Assembly: GCA_030374805.1 (NCBI GenBank)
Contig: JARGSG010000207.1
Span: forward strand, 744,001-808,000
Length of the DNA: 64,000 nt
Reading direction: 5' to 3'
From: Gracilaria gracilis
Taxonomy: Eukaryota > Rhodophyta > Florideophyceae > Gracilariales > Gracilariaceae
Shown here: positions 11,926 to 22,224 of the stretch, piece by piece
How positions within the stretch are numbered: position 1 is the stretch's first letter
How the letters are laid out: each line of letters opens with the position of its first letter
Translations under genes and position numbers: made by a program
Notes under the pieces: model-generated
Databases searched by the model: none
What the model was told of the DNA's origin: nothing
Seen by the model: only the letters and a program-made list of their open reading frames with translations

Positions 11926-14532
11926 TTATTCTTTTGCCATACTTCGTCCCTTCCGTCGCCGCCCCATCTCAAAGAGTAAAACTAAAGCGCTGGCAGTAAG
12001 TCTTCCTGGAGGGTAATTCGTACCGTGAACATATAGAGCAGGCTCGGTATGCATCATATCGTCAAGTGACACAAAATCAGAAAATGGTACTCTGGCATCA
12101 TTCGAAGTAACCAGTCCATCACAAAGAAAACCTGTATGGTCTAATACAGCCTTAGCTGCTGGTGACATAGATGCGACTCCCGCCGCCATGGCGGCACTAC
12201 GGATACCAAGCAGAGCAAAAGAAGCAAAGCTACCGAAACTCACGATTGGTATCCGCTTAAAGATATCAAGGTCGGCTCCCACTGAGTTCTCTGTTTCATT
12301 ACCACGGCTTCGTGAGAGTGCCCCTTGAGCGTCAACATTTTCCACAGCATTGCTAAAGTTCTCAGGAACAACTCCAAGTACATTGAGGCGAGACGAGTAG
12401 CACAAATCTTGCACAGATTCCTGATCTCCTTTCCATAAACGTTCTATTATACTCTTGATAGCAGTGATGGCGAGTCTGCTTTTCGCCACAAAATCGACAA
12501 GAAAAGTACCTCCAAAAGGAGCTTGAAAGGTGATAATACCATAAAGGAACGGAATGATATCAGGGTAAGTCTGTATAACAGTGGTGGCATCCACACCCCC
12601 CTTCGAGTGTCCTATCAACACAACTGACTTCGCCCCCTTACAGGTCTTTATAACTGAATCCCTGATTATTTTGGTGTTCCTTTCAACGCTTCCTTCTGTG
12701 TGGATTGGCACAGATTGTACCCGGGGTAGGTAAAGGTTTTCTTGTAAGTATTGGATGTTCTTCTCGAAGTAAGTAGGGTAGTGGTCGGTGAATAAGCCAC
12801 CAATTAGGAGGTATGTTAGTTTCTCAGCTTCTGGAAATGATTCCTTAAAGTCTGGTGCCATGCCATCTATACGGGGAAGGATATTCAAGAAGCGCTGCGT
12901 GACGTTATTAGTAGTGGCTCTTGGTTCCCATGTTCGCATCCGTATGAGTACACGTAAGATAATCTTCCCATTGAACGGACCGCGGTCATTCGCTTGATAA
13001 TAAAGTATATGCCCATTACAACCTCCTCCGCAAGAACACATCAGGTCCTGGGCTCCTCGCAGGTCAATTGTTTCGTCCGTGAAAACATTCATAGACCCTG
13101 GGAGTTTGGAGATTCTGTCAACAAGCTGAATTCTTAAGTCTACAGGAACCTCTCCTGCGAAGACGGCAAACTTCACGGCGCCAAAATCAACGCTTCGCCG
13201 ACTTATAACAGATCTACTGAAAGGCATCATGGTTTGTAACGTTTGTGCCGGTTGAAGACGTCCTGAAGTTGTGCTAGAACCAACGATGCTTGATCGAAGA
13301 GCAGATAAGAGAGATGTGGTCTCGTATGGATCATTTCCAGAGGCGGCGTTTTGGGATAAATCGTCTTTGCTCTTGGAAGCCGGGTCGCCGGAGAGAGAAC
13401 CTTCATTAACGCAGGGCCCGGGTGCGGAGTTTTGGCGAGTTATAGCTCCCGTTTCCAGCCCATTATCGAATGATGATCGAGAGATGACGGTGTGAACCTC
13501 CGCCTGTTCTCTTGCAGCAGAAATGGCTCTACTGAACGGTCTTAATCTCCTCAGTCCAGCTCTTCTCGCCTCCAAAAGCTTTCTGGGTGCTCTACCATGA
13601 GCCATGGAATTAAAACTCATCGATCCAACCCTCAACATTTTTGTTCTCCCTATCAGAGCAGTATCGGCCACATCCGTTTCGAGCTCAGAGTGAGCAACTC
13701 CGTCCCACGTTCTCCATTTTCTATCGTGCTCATCCGGCTTGCTGAGCTCTGATTCTTCCTCCTCTTTCATAGTAGTATTGTAATTGACTTCATCTCCCTC
13801 CTCTACCCGACTTTCATGTCGTGTTTCACACTGTTCATCTGCGTTTGAGGTATTCGTCACTCCATGTACTTGCCCTGTCTTGATTTGTTCATTTTGTTGA
13901 ACAAGTTCTTCTTCCTTTATCTTTTCCCATGCTGCTGCCGAACTTTCAGTTTCATCAGCCTTAAGGAGTTGATCTCTTAGTGATAGTTTGAGATGTGGCT
14001 TCCTTACAGATTGTGGCACGCCAAAAGCCTCAACTCCAACTACGAGCTCACCAGAACGAAACAAAAAGCCGGGCGAATCAGCTACTTGCCTCAGTTCCAT
14101 CTGTGAGCTACTCCCAACTTCAAAGCGTGGCGCCTCATACTTGACTAAATGAGAAAACGAAGCACGACCTTCACAAGCTTTCTTGCAAACAATAGTGAGA
14201 AATAATTCAGCAGAGCTGCCTTCATCTTCTGATAGTGCAAACCATCCTGATGTCAACGGATGGATTATCTCCAGTGACAGACGCCCAAGATGAGCGGCCT
14301 TGCGACGAGTAGAATCAATGACTACGAAAGTCAATCTGTGAGGCGGGTAATGGTTGACTTCATACTCATAAGTGAAGTCCCATACTGGGTTTGCATTAGA
14401 TGGGATTATCTCCGAAGCTGCTATAGCGGGAAACCCCGGAATTGTATGCAATTCCACGACCGCTGACGGAGCGTGAAGAAGAGAACTCCGAAGATTACGA
14501 GCACTAGTCACATGGACTTTCACAGTCTCCAT
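11926..14532 (-). CDS. C2-domain alpha/beta hydrolase (lipase-like)
   Basis: Predicted 868-residue protein of one exon. An N-terminal C2-like domain (about 1-125) starts METVKVHVTSARNL and has the beta-strand pattern of lipid-binding C2 modules, suggesting membrane targeting. A long polar, low-complexity linker follows. The C-terminal half has an alpha/beta hydrolase fold, with the nucleophile elbow LIGHSKGG near residue 640 followed by ITFQAPFGG. The serine in GHSKG would be the nucleophile. The substrate cannot be read from sequence, though a lipid ester is likely. The ATG at 14532 is used because the C2 strand begins immediately after it. The reading frame reaches farther upstream but adds only a short, non-conserved stretch. 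I do not recognise a named orthologue. Confidence 0.8.
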   Translation of the reverse strand: METVKVHVTSARNLRSSLLHAPSAVVELHTIPGFPAIAASEIIPSNANPVWDFTYEYEVNHYPPHRLTFVVIDSTRRKAAHLGRLSLEIIHPLTSGWFALSEDEGSSAELFLTIVCKKACEGRASFSHLVKYEAPRFEVGSSSQMELRQVADSPGFLFRSGELVVGVEAFGVPQSVRKPHLKLSLRDQLLKADETESSAAAWEKIKEEELVQQNEQIKTGQVHGVTNTSNADEQCETRHESRVEEGDEVNYNTTMKEEEESELSKPDEHDRKWRTWDGVAHSELETDVADTALIGRTKMLRVGSMSFNSMAHGRAPRKLLEARRAGLRRLRPFSRAISAAREQAEVHTVISRSSFDNGLETGAITRQNSAPGPCVNEGSLSGDPASKSKDDLSQNAASGNDPYETTSLLSALRSSIVGSSTTSGRLQPAQTLQTMMPFSRSVISRRSVDFGAVKFAVFAGEVPVDLRIQLVDRISKLPGSMNVFTDETIDLRGAQDLMCSCGGGCNGHILYYQANDRGPFNGKIILRVLIRMRTWEPRATTNNVTQRFLNILPRIDGMAPDFKESFPEAEKLTYLLIGGLFTDHYPTYFEKNIQYLQENLYLPRVQSVPIHTEGSVERNTKIIRDSVIKTCKGAKSVVLIGHSKGGVDATTVIQTYPDIIPFLYGIITFQAPFGGTFLVDFVAKSRLAITAIKSIIERLWKGDQESVQDLCYSSRLNVLGVVPENFSNAVENVDAQGALSRSRGNETENSVGADLDIFKRIPIVSFGSFASFALLGIRSAAMAAGVASMSPAAKAVLDHTGFLCDGLVTSNDARVPFSDFVSLDDMMHTEPALYVHGTNYPPGRLTASALVLLFEMGRRRKGRSMAKE

Positions 14533-14659
14533 GCTCGTGCAGGCAAACCTGAATCCTGAAAAGATTGTTGCCGTCCCTTGCAGGATCACAAAACCATATG
14601 AAGGGAGAAAACGAGCTAATTAGCTTTATACGCTCTCACGATGATTGTTAGCTTGTGCG

Positions 14660-14857
14660 ATGGAGTACAATGGATCAAGGAACGACTCGTTTTCGGCTAG
14701 GTCAGCGAGTCAGAAACTCCGAAACCAACAATTACTTCTGAAGAGGACGCAAAAGATGTCAATGCACCAGTTCGGAGCTGAGCTGAAACATTTTGGCTTC
14801 GACGCTACAAAGCACATGCATTGGCATAGGGACAATACTCCCAAGAGATTGTTGTGA
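14660..14857 (+). CDS. Small basic ORF, hypothetical
   Basis: A 65-residue frame starting at an ATG, rich in Lys, Arg, Gln and His, with no low-complexity runs. It ends HRDNTPKRLL. It lies in the divergent spacer between the C2 hydrolase (minus strand) and GANP (plus strand). I recognise no family. The balanced composition is the only support, and chance is a real alternative. Confidence 0.25.
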   Translation: MEYNGSRNDSFSARSASQKLRNQQLLLKRTQKMSMHQFGAELKHFGFDATKHMHWHRDNTPKRLL

Positions 14858-15649
14858 TGCTTCCCGGCTTGTCCTGTGTGTGTGGGGTTGAGGCTGGTCA
14901 TGCATGACTCATGACCCACCAATGTTTGTAATTTTTGCAATGACGTGGCGCATCATGCGTGTGATGAAGCGCTAGCCGTTTGACCATCTCATCCCAACCC
15001 CCGTCAGCCGACCCTTCAGCTTGGGAACTTCAGCCAGAATAGGGTTTGTCTTCTTCATCGCGAAGTCGGAAGGGATTTCGATACTCGTTTTTCTAAACCA
15101 GGTCACAACTACTTCATTCTCGTCAGTCAGCGTCAGTCAGTGCGGCCTGCGCGCTCGAAGCTGGAAGTGGATTGTTGCTTGGATCTGAACATTAAAACTC
15201 TTCGTGTGTTTGGCCCCTGGGCGCGTTTCTGGAGGTGCCAGCAAAAGAGTTGGAAGAATTTCTCCAAAAAAAATCTCCCTGGCGCTCTTCTGTCATCATC
15301 ATCTCCTGTAGGTTGGCCAACATGGAGACGTGGTGAAACGATTTCGACACGAAAGGCGAGGAGAGGTCGTTCCGCTTTAGGCAACGTTCTAATTTACCTT
15401 TGTGGATGCGTACTGCGTGAGAGAAATTAAGACTGGTAACGCGCTACCTATGGAGCGAACTGCGATGCTACAGTATTACGAACGTAATACTGTTAGCCTG
15501 CACGATACTGACAATTTGGAACAACAATATCATCAGTAGATACTTGCTGATAACTGCGTGCAGGTTCGGAGCTCCGAACTAAGCTTCATTGCAAAACACA
15601 CTTTTGCTCTGCCTTGCCTTGTCGTGGACTCCCCTTTCGCAGCGCCACA
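14858..15649. other. Spacer upstream of GANP gene
   Basis: No convincing gene. An unrelated open frame at 15140-15430 has no recognisable features. The spacer contains a perfect 11-base palindrome (15470-15493) about 160 bases before the GANP start, and short CGTCAGTCAG repeats near 15120-15140. Confidence 0.5.
15470..15493. repeat. Perfect 11-bp palindrome upstream of GANP
   Basis: ACAGTATTACG, two bases (AA), then its exact reverse complement. The flanks GCT and TAGC extend the symmetry with one extra base. It sits about 157 bases before the GANP ATG, so a dimeric transcription-factor site or a leader hairpin is possible. Confidence 0.8.
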
Positions 15650-18600
15650 ATGGAACCTGAACGATCACGTGGCGGAAGGAATCCCTCATGGTCAGGCACA
15701 GGACGCGGCGAGTCTCGTTTGCCGCAAGAGGAAGAAACCGGAGACCCCTTCGCGGACGAAATTACACCTGTCTATTCGGCGAGTCGCGAGCGGGGTCGTT
15801 CACATCGGCGAACGAACACATTTTCTAACCCCCCACCGTTTCAAGCTACTCATGGAGATGTATTTGATTCCGTCTGCTATGAGGACCCTTTTGTTGATGC
15901 ACGTGCTCGAAACCGCGCACAGTTTGCATGTAACAACCCATGGCCGACGGCGGCTGCTCCAGCTTCAACCACCCGTAACTCTTTCGCTTCCCATAGCTTC
16001 CAAACTAAACATTCTGGAGGAGCAAACGCATTTTCTGATTCGGAACCTCAAGACGTGTTCCAAGCGAACGCCACAGAATTGGCTTCGGAAGAAGCACCGA
16101 AATTCTCTGCAACGCATTTGGGGGCCGGTTCCTCATTTGCTAACAACGATTCTTCTAAACCGCCAAAATACCCTTTTAAGAATCAGCGTAATCAACCTGC
16201 GTCCTCATCTGGGCAGCCGCAGGGAAATCAAGGCTTGGCACCTCGCAAGCAGTTTACTTCGTTTGGGAATGAAACAGGCTCTGAGGAGTATGACGAATGG
16301 CCAACTCGGGAAGAGAATATCGCCAACGAAAGATCTTGGAAAGCGAATGAAGCCGATGAGGAGAAAAGGGCTTCTCTATATACAGGTGAACGCCTTTCGT
16401 TATTCATCAGATCCGTTCCGATACCCCTGTTTTCGACACGAGCAATGGCGGAGCATTTTGAGAGGTTGCCTGTAACCGTGTCTAACGTTAGTCTGAGAGG
16501 GTCTAAACAAAAGGACTCGAACAGAACAGCCGTTGTCACTTTCGAATCAGTACGAGAGGCTTCTCTTGCATTCAAAGCCGGTCGTTCGTATCATGGAACC
16601 ATTCTTAATATACAGTTTTACCAGCCGTATGAAGTAAGGAAGAATTCGCGAGCGAAAGAAAAGGACGAGCTGAAACGGGTGGAAGCAACACACCCTAAGC
16701 TCGTTATCTCCCAAGTTCCAAGAGGAATTAGGAGCGGTAGGCAAATGAAGCAGGTGCTTGAAGGTTTTGCAAGTGGTGTTGTTGACGTAAAGTTCACCCA
16801 ACGCCATGGTGCAGATGGGTCACAACGGGATGCAATCATTACCATGTGGGATGAGGATACGGCGGAAGAAATGCTGAGGAGCAGACCGCGGTATTACAAC
16901 AAGAGACTGCATGTATATCATATGGAGGAGGTTCAAACTGATGATGGTCATACGGGAACAAGGAACGACCAAGTAAACAATGCAGGACGTGCGGCTTCCC
17001 GCAAGGAACCAAGACAAATGACGGAAGAGGAAAGAGTTCGTGAAATGGAACAGCTTCGGCGGGAGATTGCCAAAATTGAAGAAAAGAAAAGGCAACAAGA
17101 ATCTCGCAAAGAGAAACAACTTTCACAGAAGCTTAAAGGAAGAATGGGCCCTCAGGAATCCTATGAGAAAGTGCATCCCAATGTAGATCGGAGAAAAGTG
17201 GATGCAAGGCTTTCGAAGTACGGTTCACTAAAACCAAGCACAGAACCGAAGAAGACTAATGAATCTACTAGGAATGAACATTGGCGAAAGGTTGGGCAGA
17301 AGATGGATATACAAGATGCCAGGCAGTTTGTGGGAGAATGTCTTGAAATGTGCCCAATGACAGAATTTGAGTCTCGTGTTGAGCAGCGGGACGTTTCTAT
17401 ATTCGAGCTAAAGGGCGGTCCAGGGTCAGAACCTGACCCGGCGAAAGCTGTCAAAAAGTATAGACGATCAGCTGCCATTAGTGAGGAACAGAAACCGGAG
17501 GAAGTGCGACCGCCTCAGGTTCTCGCGAGGACGATGGATCACTTGAAGAAGGTATGTGATTCTAAACAGGCTGAGTTCTATGAGGTACACAATTTCATAA
17601 GGGATAGGACCAGATCTATTCGGCAAGACTTCACTTTGCAAGGGGTTCGGGATGAGTGCTGCATCAAAATTCATGAGGAAAGCGTGCGGTTCCATATAAT
17701 GTCAGAGCACCGACTGTTTGGAACAAACCCTGCCCAGTTTTCTTCCAAGCAGAACCTTGAGCAGCTGGACAAGTGTTTGATTTCACTGCGAGAAATGTAC
17801 GACTTTCGCAGGGAACAGAACTTGAGAACTTCCGAAAATGAACCCGAGATGCAAGCGTACTACATTTTGACACAAATGTCCGACCCTCAAACTTGTGTTC
17901 AGCTGTGGACGGGCTTTGCAAAAGATGTTCGCCGGAGCCTACCTGTAAAGCTTGCTTTGGAAATCGTCAAGGCTGCAGGGGGGCAATTTATCAATCCCGT
18001 CAGGTTCTTCTCTTGCGTTCGACAGGCCCCATATCTCATGGCATGTCTCATGCATTCCAGGTTTACCCTAATGAGGGTACAAGCTCTTCGTTTGCTGAAT
18101 TCCGCGTATGGTAGCGCAAACAGTCAGGATGAGATTGCAATTGACACCCTGACGAAGCGCTTATGTTTTGAGGATGAGGAAGAAGCCCAGCAGTTTTGTG
18201 AGCTGTTGGGGTTCGAAGTACTTTCTTCGCTACGAGAGGAAGCTTCGCGGCAAGTGATTACACCGCCAAGCAGAGACTTCGACACTTCCCGAGTTTCACT
18301 GTTTAAGTTAGCAAGGTCAGGTGTTATCGAGTCGAAAGCCAGTATACTTTCACCATCCGAAATAGTCGAGGGTGCAGCAAGCCGTGGACCTCTGGGCTAT
18401 TTCGAAGCATCTGGTAAGCTACTGAGTGGGGGCACCCATGGTAACAAAACTGTTACTCATGCCGAGAGCGCGAATATTGGGGAAAAGGCATCGGTATCTA
18501 GTCCTCTTCGTAATCGAAATGTACTTGGGAGCAATGCACTGCAGAAGCAGACAAGCACATTACGTGTTTCAAGCATTGAAACGAACGTAGCTGATGAGGT

Positions 18601-19666
18601 CAAACCCCGTGATTTATTTTCAGGTGAACAGCGTCTGGCATTCAACGCCGAAGCTCCGACCAAGGAAGAACCAGATTCATCGCTTGGTCTGTTCCCTTCC
18701 CAAAATGATCCTGGAAGTCACTCACTCCTTGTTGCTGAAGATGGACAAAGGAAGATAACAGGTGCAACGATATCGTTACGCGATGGTGCGGGAGAAGCCA
18801 AAACGTCTACTGCTCTGATCCAGTCTACCAACGTTTCAACTGGTATACAATTCAGTATGAAACAGGGGACGAGCGATTCAAGCTTGAAAGGCCTCGGTCA
18901 AACGCTCTCTGCATCCGAGAAACCTTTTCATTCTGTTCAAGCTGCCATGAGCACTCAGATAGCATCATCGGCTCAGTCTGTCGTAGGAACCGAGAAGAAA
19001 ATGGCACCTGATGGATTACCAAATGCACTGGTCAATACTGCGCCCATAACAGATTTTGGAATCACTCAGGCAGTCGGCAAGTATTCTACTGTTGAAGAAG
19101 GCCGACAAAACGAACCTGCTCCGCAGATTGCAGGCCCTGGTAGCAGAGAAGTGCTCCAAACTGGATCAGAAATTCCCATCAATGAACAATACAATCGTAA
19201 CAGCAGCAAAACCGATCGTGAACCGCATGAAGACGAGCAGAATAAGCTTCGGGAGAGGGCCTCGAGAGTTGTCGAAGAGCGACAAAGGATCGTTTCCATA
19301 GCGAAGAAGGCGCGCGCGCATCGCCATGAAGAGCGATGTGGAAGACTCCTCTTTGAAATTGCAAGGCATACTGAGTCCATTGAAGAGAGTATGAGGATAG
19401 CCTTTTCCGTCCTTCGATCCCTAAACGAAGGAGGGCTGCTGAGTCGCTCGGATACGTTGCGCGCTTGTCAGACTGGGTTTGAACACCTTGGTCGCACTTG
19501 GGCTAGGATCACAAGAGCGGAGGAGTTCTTGGAAGAGTCAAAGAGCTGGTCGTGGGAAGGGACTACCTTTCCCCGAGCTTCCATCTCCTACTCTCATCTG
19601 AGCTCCGAAAAAAGGGAGGCGACGCGTGGGAGGCGATATATGAACACCAAAAGACGGCTTTGCTGA
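15650..19666 (+). CDS. GANP/Sac3-type mRNA export factor, N-terminal part
   Basis: Nuclear mRNA-export scaffold, the Sac3/GANP (MCM3AP) subunit of TREX-2 at the nuclear pore. From the ATG at 15650 (context CACAATGG) the N-terminal 200 residues are Ser, Asn and Phe rich, like a degenerate nucleoporin-style region. Two RRM-like folds follow (about 248-330 and 347-425), then a charged coiled-coil segment (about 460-515). The SAC3/GANP domain (about 554-857) begins FVGECLEMCPMTEFESR, the family hallmark. A disordered region follows, and a charged helix near 1190-1240 ends the frame. The frame then stops at 19666, while homologous-looking sequence continues in the next frame (19505-21345). This is one gene with a frame break, described separately. 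The upstream ATG at 15614 would add 12 residues. Confidence 0.92.
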   Translation: MEPERSRGGRNPSWSGTGRGESRLPQEEETGDPFADEITPVYSASRERGRSHRRTNTFSNPPPFQATHGDVFDSVCYEDPFVDARARNRAQFACNNPWPTAAAPASTTRNSFASHSFQTKHSGGANAFSDSEPQDVFQANATELASEEAPKFSATHLGAGSSFANNDSSKPPKYPFKNQRNQPASSSGQPQGNQGLAPRKQFTSFGNETGSEEYDEWPTREENIANERSWKANEADEEKRASLYTGERLSLFIRSVPIPLFSTRAMAEHFERLPVTVSNVSLRGSKQKDSNRTAVVTFESVREASLAFKAGRSYHGTILNIQFYQPYEVRKNSRAKEKDELKRVEATHPKLVISQVPRGIRSGRQMKQVLEGFASGVVDVKFTQRHGADGSQRDAIITMWDEDTAEEMLRSRPRYYNKRLHVYHMEEVQTDDGHTGTRNDQVNNAGRAASRKEPRQMTEEERVREMEQLRREIAKIEEKKRQQESRKEKQLSQKLKGRMGPQESYEKVHPNVDRRKVDARLSKYGSLKPSTEPKKTNESTRNEHWRKVGQKMDIQDARQFVGECLEMCPMTEFESRVEQRDVSIFELKGGPGSEPDPAKAVKKYRRSAAISEEQKPEEVRPPQVLARTMDHLKKVCDSKQAEFYEVHNFIRDRTRSIRQDFTLQGVRDECCIKIHEESVRFHIMSEHRLFGTNPAQFSSKQNLEQLDKCLISLREMYDFRREQNLRTSENEPEMQAYYILTQMSDPQTCVQLWTGFAKDVRRSLPVKLALEIVKAAGGQFINPVRFFSCVRQAPYLMACLMHSRFTLMRVQALRLLNSAYGSANSQDEIAIDTLTKRLCFEDEEEAQQFCELLGFEVLSSLREEASRQVITPPSRDFDTSRVSLFKLARSGVIESKASILSPSEIVEGAASRGPLGYFEASGKLLSGGTHGNKTVTHAESANIGEKASVSSPLRNRNVLGSNALQKQTSTLRVSSIETNVADEVKPRDLFSGEQRLAFNAEAPTKEEPDSSLGLFPSQNDPGSHSLLVAEDGQRKITGATISLRDGAGEAKTSTALIQSTNVSTGIQFSMKQGTSDSSLKGLGQTLSASEKPFHSVQAAMSTQIASSAQSVVGTEKKMAPDGLPNALVNTAPITDFGITQAVGKYSTVEEGRQNEPAPQIAGPGSREVLQTGSEIPINEQYNRNSSKTDREPHEDEQNKLRERASRVVEERQRIVSIAKKARAHRHEERCGRLLFEIARHTESIEESMRIAFSVLRSLNEGGLLSRSDTLRACQTGFEHLGRTWARITRAEEFLEESKSWSWEGTTFPRASISYSHLSSEKREATRGRRYMNTKRRLC

Positions 19667-21345
19667 GAAGTCCTGAACCGCCCAACGTTGATGAACATGC
19701 GGAGAAGTTCTTCTACGCGAACAAACCCCTTGTGAATGATCTGAGATCACCACTGGAAATGTCGATGAAGACGGTAACAGATAGAATTCCCATACTCTCC
19801 CTGCCAAGTGATGATCGTGTCCCGAATCCTGGTTTGGAGGTGGAAAATGTGTTTCTGACATTGAGAAAACTGGCAGTTTTGCAATGGCAAGCCGTTATCG
19901 TTGGAGAGAGGAAAGGACTATCTGGTGTGAATGTTACCACCACATGGCTTCGCAGCCGGTTGGGAAAGGACGTCATGAACAATAGGGTAGTTATCAACGC
20001 CAAGAACAAGGAGACGGTGAAGTATCCATGTCTCTCCGTTTTGCAAGTGGGTACTGAAGACACCCTACCAAGCACAGCTTCCACAATTATTTGGCCGATA
20101 GACGGCGCAACTGGTGAATCTGGGCTCAATGAACAGCAAAAAGTCATTGAGCAACGTCTATCTGCTCTACGATCACAATCGCGGACTGCAGCGAATGTGC
20201 CACCGTTCTTGATTTTGGTATGTTTCAATTCGATGGGTCCCATATCCCCTAGTCTGAAAGAAAAATTAGAACAAGGAGATGAATCGGAATGGGCTCAGTC
20301 TCTTTTGACCCGAGATGTTGTGTGCGGTGTGCGGTGTGCGGTGCTCTCTAGAGAAACTGTATTGCAAAGGGATCAAGATCCTCAGTTAACAGGGTATATC
20401 GCAGAGAGCGTTGTCTGCCATCAAAGCCGTTCTGTAACTCACAGGATCGATTTCCAACTTCAACGGGTGGGTGACAAACTCGTTGAAGTCGGGAATAATG
20501 CTTGGATGGAAGTATTGGATTGGCAGTTTTCTCGGTGTCAAAGCCCTGGCTGCAATGAACTCTACGACGTGATAAGAATCGTGAACAGGAATTGGCGCAG
20601 AATTGCGAAAGAAGTGTCTGAAAACGTGAGAAGGTGGCCAACAGAGTTCTCGTATCATCGACTTCAATTCATCCGAGTTGGAGCTGAGCTTACTCGGAGA
20701 ATGAAGCTTCCGATGCCAAGTGAGAGCAATGACCAAAGTTACGAAAGGTATCTCGGTTCCCTTTGTACTTTGGGGGGAATAGCGTTTCCGAAAATCCGTC
20801 ATGATGGATTTCAAGGACTTGTGGAGTTCTGTCGGGCCTTAGGCATCATTATGCCTCGCTTAGTATCTTCGTTGCTGCGGGATTTGAATAATGTGGAAGC
20901 CCCACTAGCAAGAGTAATCGATGAGGAGAAGCAGACCTCAAGAATTCGCCGTCTTAACGTCTTGTTCACATCAGTGTTTGCGGGCGATAATAATCGTTAT
21001 AGCAGTGATACAGGGGATCGAAGAAAGGAGTCCAGTCTTGGGAAAAGGCATCGCCATGTCGATGATGTATATAGAAAAGACGTTCTTGGTCAAGATGAGT
21101 TCGAGTCACCAGTGCGGAAGAGAAGGTTATCGCTGAACGAAGAATACAGGGGTGCCAGTGAAACCCCAAGAAAGCGTTTCAGCCTTCCATGGAAAGTATT
21201 CGGGAGTCGGAGGTGGTCAGAAAGATACGAGGTTATCGTGGCAGAGGCAGAGGCCTTTGGAAAGGAAATTGATGCGACCATTGATCTCATTAGTAAGCGG
21301 CGCAAGGTGTTTCACCCAGAGCGACAGCTGGTGGTTTCCGGTTAA
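19505..21345 (+). pseudogene. GANP C-terminal part, in a shifted frame
   Basis: Continuation of the GANP gene in the frame one base back. It opens after a stop at 19504 and runs to 21345, so it overlaps the end of the first frame. The sequence KKGGDAWEAIYEHQ onward reads as a well-ordered protein of about 580 residues in the position of the region that follows Sac3 in animal GANP. It has no ATG of its own near its start, and no promoter-like gap separates it from the first part. The most economical point of change is a six-A run (19608-19613), where one further A would join the frames. A short intron was considered and found unlikely. This may be an assembly error rather than a true break, hence the cautious label. 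Confidence 0.75.
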
Positions 21346-21550
21346 TGTAGTTGAACTAACTATCTTACTGTATCAAATGATATGATTCATATCCATGTAC
21401 ATACCTTAAAATCGTTCTCGTCTCACACAATTTAGTTCCACCACAAATATCCTTGCGGAGTGGGCAGATGCCTAAAGATCCAGTGTCTACCCACCCCCTC
21501 CGCCTAGTTTGAAAGCTTTATACCAAGGGTGGCCATTCTTTCGGAACCTC

Positions 21551-21622
21551 TTGCTTGTCGCCCTCTCCGTTCACGAGTGGTGCGTGTTGCTTGCCGCCCT
21601 CTCCGTTCATGAGTGGTGCGTG
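21551..21622. repeat. 36-bp tandem duplication at Nudix start
   Basis: Two 36-base units (21551-21586 and 21587-21622) differ at two positions. At the equivalent site the first unit has ACG and the second has ATG (21609), the ATG used here as the Nudix start. So the start codon lies inside a recent duplication. Confidence 0.85.
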
Positions 21623-22085
21623 TGTACAGTATTCTTCACGGAACAATGAGGAAATCAACTTGTGCGCCCTTGTTCAGAATCTCAAGCGGCGATTTCCAAG
21701 TCCTGGTGTACGACAAGGATCACAGAGAGCCTCAGTTGCGATCATTTTCCGCCCATCCACGTCAAATTCGGCACATGTGCCTCTCGACCTCCTGTTTATT
21801 CAACGTGCTCCTAGAGAAGGCGACCTGTGGTCCGCTCACATTGCGTTCCCGGGGGGAAGTCAGGATCCGGAAGATAACAACGACCTTTCGACAGCTCTCC
21901 GTGAAACAAAAGAAGAGATTGGTCTGGATCTGAACTCGTCGGCTTACGAACTCATATCTCGAATTCAAGATCGACCAATCATCCGGAATCAGCAGAAGCG
22001 AGGTGTTCTGTCTGCATTCGTGTTTCTTCAGAAAGAACCTTTCTCTGAGAATGGTTCTGAATCCCGGACGTTAAGAAAGACGTAG
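21609..22085 (+). CDS. Nudix hydrolase, CoA-diphosphatase-like (3' frame break likely)
   Basis: Nudix-family pyrophosphohydrolase, closest in style to the NUDT7/NUDT8 CoA or acyl-CoA diphosphatases. The ATG at 21609 gives 158 residues. The segment IQRAPREGDLWSAHIAFPGG is followed by the Nudix box, ending RETKEEIGL, whose Glu residues bind Mg2+. The frame stops at 22085. The frame one base back then continues from 22061 to a stop at 22235-22237 with sensible sequence (PDVKKDVDHGLFRCP, ending FFKRENYL). One added base in the CCC run at 22063-22065 would join them to about 209 residues. The true protein is therefore probably longer than the open frame. The exact substrate is not readable. Cytosolic, mitochondrial or peroxisomal location is undecided. 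Confidence 0.8.
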   Translation: MSGACVQYSSRNNEEINLCALVQNLKRRFPSPGVRQGSQRASVAIIFRPSTSNSAHVPLDLLFIQRAPREGDLWSAHIAFPGGSQDPEDNNDLSTALRETKEEIGLDLNSSAYELISRIQDRPIIRNQQKRGVLSAFVFLQKEPFSENGSESRTLRKT

Positions 22086-22224
22086 ATCATGGTCTTTTTC
22101 GCTGTCCACTAACAAACAAAGCCCGGCGTGACGAACTACCGGCGCTTGAGGAACGGAAAGACAAATCGTTAGTTGATATGATCAAGCAGTGGCCGTTACG
22201 GTTTTCGGCCTTCTTTAAGAGAGA

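Noticed and set aside
19549..19577. A 29-base GT-AG segment of the right phase to join the GANP frames
   Set aside because: Every other intron in the window is 61-204 bases, and this donor is not GTAAGT-like. A base error at the A-run is simpler.
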